From RUG705 sp934101175 (GTDB lineage: Bacteria; Bacillota_I; Bacilli_A; RF39; UBA660), in assembly GCA_934101175.1 (NCBI GenBank), contig CAKOQC010000001.1, positions 124,001-188,000 on the forward strand: DNA of 64,000 bases. Reading direction: 5' to 3'. Below, one piece after another: positions 58,191 through 64,000 of the stretch; the stretch's first letter is position 1, and the number at the start of each line of letters is the position of its first letter. Under the pieces are notes generated by a model. It had not been told where the DNA came from, ran no database searches, and was given only the letters and a program-made list of their open reading frames with translations. The position numbers and the translations under genes are program-made.

Positions 58191-58201
58191 TTTAAAATAT
58201 T

Positions 58202-58227
58202 AATCCTTATATTAAGGATTTTTATTT
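58202..58227 (+). terminator. Terminator after tRNA-Ser
   Basis: AATCCTTA (58202-58209) / TAAGGATT (58213-58220), loop TAT, T-rich tail. Confidence 0.85.
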
Positions 58228-58263
58228 TGTCTATTTATATTTTTTCTACAGATATATCATATT

Positions 58264-58289
58264 AAAAAACAGTCCTAGTGACTGTTTTT
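58264..58289 (-). terminator. Terminator overlapping the stop of the 58.3-59.5 kb gene
   Basis: ACAGTC (58269-58274) / GACTGT (58280-58285), with A run on the left (T run on the minus strand) and T run on the right. Confidence 0.75.
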
Positions 58290-59528
58290 CTCATTCATAT
58301 TTCTAATCTTTTTCTTAGGTTTAGCTATTTCCTCTAATTGCATAACCATATCATTATATTCTTTTAACTTATCAAATTCAATTAATTCATTATAAACTTT
58401 TTCTTCAAACTCCGTAAGTTTAAATATAAATCTATTTCTAATCATATCTTCTGTATCAAGTACCAATTTATCTTTTCTTAAAGAAACTCTATCTTCTTGA
58501 TATTGATTTAACATAGAAAGTAATTCATTACCATATTTTTTCTTACTATCATCAGGTAATTTCTCTATTAAATACATTATTTTTCTTAACATATCATTAA
58601 CTCTCTCTTTATCACTATCATCTTTATCCATTTGTGGCTCATACCTCTCACAAGGTACCTTCATCATTTTCAAAGACTTAATTTTGTGTTCAATAACTTT
58701 TTTCTCATCATTTATTTTTTTAATCTCAGGTGATGCTTCTTTTAATGCCTCATTAGTAATATTTAAAGTAGTGATTATCGGATAAATTAAAGTACTAAGA
58801 AATATCAAAGGACTTATCTGTATGCCACAAATATTAAAGCCAGTATAAATATAAGCAGATATGCCTGCAATTCCAAAAACTATTGGTACACACATTATTA
58901 CATTTATTTTGAATTTTTTAATACAGTTGACAAAACCCTTCAAAACCGTATTATTTTTAACATTCTTGTTTGCTTTTAAATCATTTTCAAGTTCTTTAAT
59001 ATACAGTAACTTAGCATCTTCATTTATTATTTTACCAGTTCTTGCATCGTTTAAAAGTTTCTCATTATATTCTTTAGTAAGTGTTTCTGCCTTTCGCTCA
59101 TATTCTTTTTGTAAGTGAAGTTTCTTCTCATAATCAAATAAGGTTAATAAAATTCTAATATTTCTAGAAGGAATTCCTCTCTTTATATTATTTACTTCTC
59201 TATCACTAAGTAAAATTTTATATAATTTATCTTCTTGTGTTAATGTACTACTTTTTACCATAAATGTTAATGTCTTATTATCAAGTTGAACTTTCGTATT
59301 ATATATTTCTTCTCGGTTAATCATCTGCTCAAACATCTCAAAAAAATCATTTGTTGTCTGTTCTGTAAAACCATCAAACTTAACTGTATAATAATCAGTA
59401 AAAAATACTTCCCCTATGGATAACTCTTTTGTATCTTCTTGTTTACTAATAAGTAAACTATCTGTATCAATCCCTGTATTTTTATCATCTTCCATAAAAA
59501 TAGTTCCACTATTCGTATTGTAGTCCAT
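58275..59528 (-). CDS. Large membrane protein with flanking coiled coils, unknown
   Basis: 417 aa; start ATG 59528 with GAAGGTGTG upstream. Residues 1-125 are a soluble domain (VFFTDYYTVKFDGFTEQTTN, LTFMVKSSTLTQEDKLYKIL). Residues about 125-185 form a coiled coil (LHLQKEYERKAETLTKEYNE). Two membrane helices follow (INVIMCVPIVFGIAGISAYI; IQISPLIFLSTLIYPIITTL), then a second helical/coiled-coil cytoplasmic part (PEIKKINDEKKVIEHKIKSL, DMLRKIMYLIEKLPDDSKKK). No family recognised. Both coils face the cytoplasm, which suits a scaffold or sensor. Confidence 0.6.
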   Translation of the reverse strand: MDYNTNSGTIFMEDDKNTGIDTDSLLISKQEDTKELSIGEVFFTDYYTVKFDGFTEQTTNDFFEMFEQMINREEIYNTKVQLDNKTLTFMVKSSTLTQEDKLYKILLSDREVNNIKRGIPSRNIRILLTLFDYEKKLHLQKEYERKAETLTKEYNEKLLNDARTGKIINEDAKLLYIKELENDLKANKNVKNNTVLKGFVNCIKKFKINVIMCVPIVFGIAGISAYIYTGFNICGIQISPLIFLSTLIYPIITTLNITNEALKEASPEIKKINDEKKVIEHKIKSLKMMKVPCERYEPQMDKDDSDKERVNDMLRKIMYLIEKLPDDSKKKYGNELLSMLNQYQEDRVSLRKDKLVLDTEDMIRNRFIFKLTEFEEKVYNELIEFDKLKEYNDMVMQLEEIAKPKKKIRNMNEKNSH

Positions 59529-59552
59529 AATCACACCTTCTTTTGACAATAT

Positions 59553-59582
59553 ATACTAGCATACCATTAACTCATATGTCAA
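59553..59582 (-). promoter_or_regulatory. Promoter of the 58.3-59.5 kb gene
   Basis: Minus strand TTGACA (59577-59582), 18 bases, TAGTAT (59553-59558) with an extended TG. Confidence 0.6.
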
Positions 59583-59651
59583 CTATAACAAAAGTTTTTC
59601 CTTTACCTTTAATATAATTTAGTGTTATAATCTATTTGAAAGGAAATTACT

Positions 59652-60125
59652 ATGAAAGAAACAATATATTCTAAAGCAGTATCTAAATTAAGTAGTAAAC
59701 CAAAATACAATTTAAAAGATTTATCTTTTGCCAAGTATCAAAAGAAATATCGTAAGACTTTCTTTAATAATGAAACTAGTCATAATACTATAACTACCAC
59801 TATCTATTACTATGGCCTGCTTCTAAAAATAGATAATGATCACTATTATGATATAACAAATAACTTATCTATAAATAGCGATGAAATATCTGAAATAAGT
59901 TCTTTTACTAAAAATCTTATATTATCATTAGAAGATATAAAAGAACTACTATCTAAATTAGAAGAAGAAAATAATTTATGGATTGAAGAAAAAGTCACTA
60001 GTGGTAAATGTGACAATTCCTATAATCTAGCAAAATATAGAGTTTCTAAAAATTTACAAGAAAAACAAAATACTCCTTCTAAACCACTTAATAATTATAT
60101 TAAAAAAATTCTTAAAAAAAATTAA
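59652..60125 (+). CDS. Hypothetical soluble protein
   Basis: 157 aa, basic at both ends (KAVSKLSSKPKYNLKDLSF, LNNYIKKILKKN) with a beta-rich middle (TTTIYYYGLLLKIDNDHYYD) and a helical segment LILSLEDIKELLSKLEEEN. No family recognised. RBS GAAAGGA; a TGTTATAAT extended -10 (59626-59631) precedes it. It has its own terminator. Confidence 0.6.
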   Translation: MKETIYSKAVSKLSSKPKYNLKDLSFAKYQKKYRKTFFNNETSHNTITTTIYYYGLLLKIDNDHYYDITNNLSINSDEISEISSFTKNLILSLEDIKELLSKLEEENNLWIEEKVTSGKCDNSYNLAKYRVSKNLQEKQNTPSKPLNNYIKKILKKN

Positions 60126-60143
60126 AAGTATAATTCATAACTA

Positions 60144-60182
60144 AATCTACTTTATAACTTAAAGTAGATTTTCTCATCTTTT
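60144..60182 (+). terminator. Terminator
   Basis: Ten-base stem AATCTACTTT (60144-60153) / AAAGTAGATT (60161-60170), T-rich tail. A TATAAT at 60188-60193 just after it probably starts the recU transcript. Confidence 0.85.
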
Positions 60183-60210
60183 TATAGTATAATTATCACT
60201 AGGTGAATTT

Positions 60211-60741
60211 ATGATAACAATTAAAAATAATAAATTAATAAACTATGGAAATCGTGGCATGACTCTTGAGCAAGACATAAATCTTACTAACAATTACTAT
60301 TTAGATAAAAATATTGCTCTTATTTATAAGAAACCTACCCCTATTAAAGTACTTAAAGTAAATGAAACTAAAACTAGAATTAAAGATGGTTTCTATGAGC
60401 AAAAATCTACTCTTGATTATAATGGTATATATCAAGGAAAATATCTTGAATTTGATGCTAAAGAAACTAATAGTAAAACTAGTTTCCCATTGTCAAATAT
60501 TCATACTCATCAAATAGAACACATAAAAAATGTATTAAAATACCAAGGAATAGCCTTTCTAATAATTAGATTTAACTATCATAATAAAACATTTATTTTA
60601 CCAGGCAGTAATCTAATAAATTTCATAAACACTAATAGCAGAAAATCTATCCCCTATGAATATTTTACAAATAATTGTAAAGTAGTTAGCCTAAAATATA
60701 ATCCCCGTCTAGATTATTTAAAATTAATTGATATTTTATAA
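60211..60741 (+). CDS. recU: Holliday junction resolvase RecU
   Basis: 176 aa. NYGNRGMTLEQDINLTNNYY, LIYKKPTPIKVLKV, STLDYNGIYQGKYLEFDAKE and TNSKTSFPLSNIHTHQIEH cover the RecU fold; the metal-binding acidic residues are in the DYNG...EFDAKE stretch with K of AKE. It cuts four-way junctions made in recombinational repair and chromosome segregation. The recU-PBP1 gene pair is conserved in Bacillota, which supports both calls. RBS TAGGTGA. Confidence 0.96.
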   Translation: MITIKNNKLINYGNRGMTLEQDINLTNNYYLDKNIALIYKKPTPIKVLKVNETKTRIKDGFYEQKSTLDYNGIYQGKYLEFDAKETNSKTSFPLSNIHTHQIEHIKNVLKYQGIAFLIIRFNYHNKTFILPGSNLINFINTNSRKSIPYEYFTNNCKVVSLKYNPRLDYLKLIDIL

Positions 60742-60793
60742 TTTCTATATTATAATATAATAGACAAGTGATAAGTAAGGAAGTTGAGAAAAA

Positions 60794-63700
60794 GTGAGAA
60801 AAGTCAAAAAAAAGAATATGTTTGAAAAACTGCAAGAAAAAATTAAAGATACAATTGATGAAAAGAAAACTAAAACTAATGGCAGAACTAGAACTACTGC
60901 TAAAAGAAAAGATAGTAGTGTTAAAGCAAAGGACACAAGTACTAAGAATAAGTCAACTACTAGTAAGAATATTCCTAGTAAAACTACTATAAAAAGTAAA
61001 AAAGTAAATTCTAAAGAAAAAAAGAATAAACGAAGTTTATGGAAAAGAATTTTAACTGTCATTCTTATAATAGGAATAATAGGAATTCTACTTCTAACTG
61101 CTTTCTTTGGATACATTGCAATCTCTTCACCAAAATTTTCAGAATCTGCTTTTGATGTAAAAGATCAAACAGTAGTATATGATATAAATGGTGAAATTAT
61201 TGCTACTCTAGGAGCCCAAAAAAGAGAAAGTGTAAGTTATGATAAATTACCTCAAGTCTTAATTGATGCTATTATTGCTACCGAAGACTCCAGATTCTTC
61301 CAACATAATGGCGTAGACTTACCAAGATTTATTAAAGCTACAGTTCTTCAATTACTTGGCCGTGATGCTGGTGGTGCTTCTACCCTAACCATGCAAACAG
61401 TAAAAAATAACTTAACTAAAAAAGATAGTATTGAAAAAAGCAAAATACAAAAAATAATTCGTAAGTTCCAAGACGTATATCTAGCTGTATTTAAAGTTGA
61501 AAAAGAATACTCCAAAGAAGAAATTATTGAATTATATGTAAATAACTATAACCTAGGAGCTAACGTATATGGTGTACAAGAAGCTTCAAAATATTATTTT
61601 GGAAAAGATGTCTCAGAACTTACTTTACCAGAAGCCTCATTAATAGCAGGACTATTCCAAGCACCAAACGGACATAACCCTTATAAAAATATGGAAAGTG
61701 CTATATCTAGAAGAAATACTGTACTTGATTTAATGGTACGTCATGGATATATTACTAAAGATGAAGCTACTATGGCTAAAAAAGTTACTATTGAAAGTCT
61801 ATTAGCTAATAATAATAATGAAACTGAATATCAAGGATTTATTGATGTTGTTGTTAAAGAAGTTGAAAAATTAACTGGAGAAAATCCTTATACTACTTCA
61901 ATGAAAATACATACTACTATGGAAAAAAGTATCCAAGATGGTATTAATAGTATTCTAAGTAATAATGAATGGTACTGGAAAAACGATGAATTAGTTCAAG
62001 CTGGTATTGCTGTAGTAAATGTTGAAACTGGTGCTATATCTGCTGTTGGTAATGGTCGTAACAGACCTAATGGTGTAAGAATATTTAACTATGCTACTGA
62101 AGCAAAAAAACAACCAGGTTCTACCGCTAAACCAATCTTTGATTACGGTCCTGGTATCGAATATAACAATTTCTCATCATATACCCTATTTAATGACGAA
62201 CCTTGGACATATACCGATGGCCCATCAGTTAATAACTGGGATGGAAGATTTGATGGCCTAGTAACTACTAGATATGCCCTTCAATATTCAAGAAACGTTC
62301 CTGCCTTAAAAGCATTCCAACAAGTAGGAACTAAAAATATTCAAAAATTTGCATATAGTTTAGGACTAGATGTATCATTAAATCAAAATTCTGAAAATTA
62401 TCGTATTGTAAACAAAACTACTGGTGTAGATAACACTATTAACGAAGCTTATGCAATTGGTGGTGCTGCCGAAGGATTTAGCCCACTAACAATGGCTGCT
62501 GCTTATGCTGGATTTGCATCAGGTGGTTACTATACTTCACCATACTCTGTAACCAAAATTGAATTCCGTGAATCTGGTGAAGTAAAAGAATATAAACCTA
62601 CTAAAGCAAGAGTTATGAAAGACTCTACTGCATATATTATGAATAACATTCTAGAATCAGCCGTTTCTGCAGGATTCCATGGTGGAACAAGAGATGCCTA
62701 CAATTCTGGTTCACATGTCGCTGCTAAAACAGGAACTAGTAACTATGATGAAGCTACTATAAAGAAATATAATTTACCAGGCGCTGCAGTTAACGATTTA
62801 TGGACTGTCGCTTATACCTCTCAATATTCTATTGCTGTATGGTATGGTTATGATAGTATTTATGATAAAGAAACAGATCGTGTAACTTACAACGTTAGCT
62901 ATGGTGGTCAAAAAGAAGGCGTTGTAGCTGCCGTAATGAACTACATACCAAAAGATACTAAAGGTTGGACAATGCCATCATCAGTAGTATCTACTCAAGT
63001 AGAAAGAGAAACATGGCCTGCAAAATTACCAAGTAAATATACCCCTAGTGATTTAATTACTACTGAAGTATTCGTAAGAGGTTCACAACCTACTGAAGAA
63101 TCAGAAAGATTCAGTCAATTAGATAATATTACAAGCGTAAATACTACTAAGAAAAACAATAGTGTTACTATTACTTGGAACTATACTGAACCAAAAATAT
63201 TAAGTGAAAGTTATATTAAGAGTTACTTCAATCAAAGCGTATATGGCAATGAAAAAGAAAAATATATCTCTAACAGAATTCAATATAATCAAAACACTCT
63301 AGGAGAAATTGGTTTTGGTATCTATCAAAAAGATAGTTCCGGAAGTTTAAAACTAATAGATTATGTTATTAAAAACACATATACTTATACCGGATATGGT
63401 AATGCTACTTTAGTAATCAAAGCTGAACATAAAAATTACAAATCAAATGCCAGTTCAGGATATGAAATAAAAGTAAGTCTAGGAGATGCACCCACTGGTA
63501 AATTAAGTGCTACTCTAGATGGTAAATCTACTGTTAATACAAATGTTGGTACATATGAAGAAGATGGTATTAAAACAATAACTTTTACTACTACTAATAA
63601 TGGTACTATCAATGTAACAAATAATGCTACAATTAAATATCAAGTTAAATCTGATACCAATACATCATATAAATCATTTACTAATGAACAAGATTTAGTT

Positions 63701-63802
63701 ACTTATATCAATTCCCTAGAAGCAGGAAAATATGAAATAACTTATATAATTACTTATCTTAATGCAGAAGTATCTAAAAAAAGAATAGTATACTTAAGAT
63801 AA
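60794..63802 (+). CDS. ponA: Class A penicillin-binding protein (PBP1-type)
   Basis: 1002 aa bifunctional peptidoglycan synthase. GTG start with AAGGAAG 11 bases upstream. Residues 1-80 are a Lys/Thr/Ser-rich cytoplasmic tail, unusually long and repetitive; a membrane helix spans about 84-108. The GT51 transglycosylase follows (ATEDSRFFQHNGVDLPRF, GGASTLTMQTVKNNL, ELYVNNYNLG). The transpeptidase has QPGSTAKPIFDYG (nucleophile Ser), the SxN motif in YSRNVPALKAF and AAKTGTSNYD. The last ~200 residues are beta-rich, fibronectin-like domains outside the membrane. Follows recU by 52 bases, probably in one transcript. Confidence 0.96.
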   Translation: MRKVKKKNMFEKLQEKIKDTIDEKKTKTNGRTRTTAKRKDSSVKAKDTSTKNKSTTSKNIPSKTTIKSKKVNSKEKKNKRSLWKRILTVILIIGIIGILLLTAFFGYIAISSPKFSESAFDVKDQTVVYDINGEIIATLGAQKRESVSYDKLPQVLIDAIIATEDSRFFQHNGVDLPRFIKATVLQLLGRDAGGASTLTMQTVKNNLTKKDSIEKSKIQKIIRKFQDVYLAVFKVEKEYSKEEIIELYVNNYNLGANVYGVQEASKYYFGKDVSELTLPEASLIAGLFQAPNGHNPYKNMESAISRRNTVLDLMVRHGYITKDEATMAKKVTIESLLANNNNETEYQGFIDVVVKEVEKLTGENPYTTSMKIHTTMEKSIQDGINSILSNNEWYWKNDELVQAGIAVVNVETGAISAVGNGRNRPNGVRIFNYATEAKKQPGSTAKPIFDYGPGIEYNNFSSYTLFNDEPWTYTDGPSVNNWDGRFDGLVTTRYALQYSRNVPALKAFQQVGTKNIQKFAYSLGLDVSLNQNSENYRIVNKTTGVDNTINEAYAIGGAAEGFSPLTMAAAYAGFASGGYYTSPYSVTKIEFRESGEVKEYKPTKARVMKDSTAYIMNNILESAVSAGFHGGTRDAYNSGSHVAAKTGTSNYDEATIKKYNLPGAAVNDLWTVAYTSQYSIAVWYGYDSIYDKETDRVTYNVSYGGQKEGVVAAVMNYIPKDTKGWTMPSSVVSTQVERETWPAKLPSKYTPSDLITTEVFVRGSQPTEESERFSQLDNITSVNTTKKNNSVTITWNYTEPKILSESYIKSYFNQSVYGNEKEKYISNRIQYNQNTLGEIGFGIYQKDSSGSLKLIDYVIKNTYTYTGYGNATLVIKAEHKNYKSNASSGYEIKVSLGDAPTGKLSATLDGKSTVNTNVGTYEEDGIKTITFTTTNNGTINVTNNATIKYQVKSDTNTSYKSFTNEQDLVTYINSLEAGKYEITYIITYLNAEVSKKRIVYLR

Positions 63803-63807
63803 ACATA

Positions 63808-63842
63808 AAAGAGAAAAGTATTAATCACTTTTCTCTTTCTCA
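63808..63842 (+). terminator. Terminator after ponA
   Basis: AAAGAGAAAAGT (63808-63819) / ACTTTTCTCTTT (63827-63838), 12 bp perfect stem, 7-base loop. Confidence 0.85.
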
Positions 63843-63856
63843 TTCTATATAAACAT

Positions 63857-64000
63857 TTATTTCTTCTCTATTATCTTTTTATTATCTATAAGTAATTTAT
63901 TATCTTTATCCATCAAAAGTGCCTTATCAATATAATACAATGCTTCATCAGTAAAGCCTAGATAAAAATAACTACAACTAAGAAGATTATAAATAGTATA
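63857..64000 (-). CDS. TPR protein, C-terminal part only
   Basis: Minus-strand frame entering from the right edge and ending at the TAA at 63857. The visible 47 residues include one TPR unit: YNLLSCSYFYLGFTDEALYY followed by IDKALLMDKDNKLLIDN, and a Lys-rich end (KKIIEKK). The alternating small/aromatic positions (A-x-x-Y-x-x-K-A-L) are diagnostic. The rest lies outside the window. It converges on ponA through the terminator at 63.8 kb. Confidence 0.7.
   Translation of the reverse strand, partial: YTIYNLLSCSYFYLGFTDEALYYIDKALLMDKDNKLLIDNKKIIEKK

Noticed and set aside
60745..61116. Hydrophobic open frame opposite the PBP tail
   Set aside because: It mirrors the Lys/Ser/Thr-rich coding stretch (AAA/AGT becoming TTT/ACT); no ribosome site.
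1..64000. Mycoplasma-type genetic code (TGA = Trp)
   Set aside because: TGA ends several clear genes (for example at 3649-3651 and 17962-17964), and conserved genes such as ftsZ, mnmA and addA read through without any internal TGA. The standard bacterial code fits.

Overview
This window looks like chromosomal DNA of a very AT-rich, cell-walled, Gram-positive-type bacterium of the Bacillota (Bacilli side). An uncultured gut lineage close to the wall-bearing relatives of Mollicutes is my best guess, by inference only. Supporting it: FtsA/FtsZ, a bifunctional PBP next to recU, LCP, L,D-transpeptidase, M15 and M23 wall enzymes, AddAB, the small Gram-positive form of RNA polymerase omega, SpoIIM and a possible SpoIVB relative. 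Shine-Dalgarno sequences are strong and TGA is used as a stop, so the code is the standard one. I saw no rRNA, CRISPR array, insertion sequence or phage module. There is one tRNA, Ser(GCU).

Layout. 1-3.9 kb: the start of a secreted protein, an MqsR/MqsA-Panacea-type toxin-antitoxin pair behind a palindromic operator, a methyltransferase broken by an early stop, a TPR protein and a decayed P-loop kinase. 4.0-18.1 kb: a surface-polysaccharide operon starting at a consensus promoter. It holds a cohesin/cadherin-like surface protein, CapD/PglF dehydratase, DegT/PglE aminotransferase, a PglC-type phosphosugar transferase, a GNAT acetyltransferase, an ATP-grasp ligase, two GT4 glycosyltransferases, Wzy, a GT32 transferase, Wzx and a pyruvyltransferase-FrhB fusion. 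It ends in a VanZ remnant that looks like a recombination scar. 18.1-20.9 kb: DUF1810, an unknown protein, a hairpin plus a tiny membrane ORF, and a Fic enzyme with a large unexplained C-terminal half. 21.1-24.7 kb: the control and attachment module for the polysaccharide (Wzz-like adaptor, tyrosine kinase, PHP phosphatase, LCP ligase).

24.7-38.8 kb: an L,D-transpeptidase, three diverged paralogues of an unknown helical family, a lone DAHP synthase, a radical SAM protein coupled to the t6A enzyme TsaC/Sua5, small membrane proteins, SpoIIM, MnmA, a self-contained HTH regulator with repeat operators, DUF2726 and a Cys-rich DUF1540 protein. 37.9-47.1 kb (minus strand): a WG-like protein with a P-type ATPase, M23 hydrolase, amidoligase-like enzyme, DUF1287 protein and ftsA-ftsZ. 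47.3-56.8 kb (minus): HAD phosphatase, addB-addA, a bactofilin-like membrane protein, AI-2E-type permease, rpoZ. 56.9-64 kb: M15 carboxypeptidase, tRNA-Ser, unknown coiled-coil membrane protein, recU-ponA, and the end of a TPR protein.

Together, the polysaccharide genes probably build a repeat unit that begins with a 2,4-diamino-2,4,6-trideoxy sugar on undecaprenyl phosphate, extend it, flip and polymerise it. The distant kinase/phosphatase/LCP operon then controls chain length and attaches it to the wall. Genes flagged as odd are the pyruvyltransferase-FrhB fusion, the Fic C-terminal domain, the paralogous helical family, the amidoligase and the hairpin/micro-ORF at 19.3-19.5 kb. All family calls are from reading the sequences; no database search was possible.
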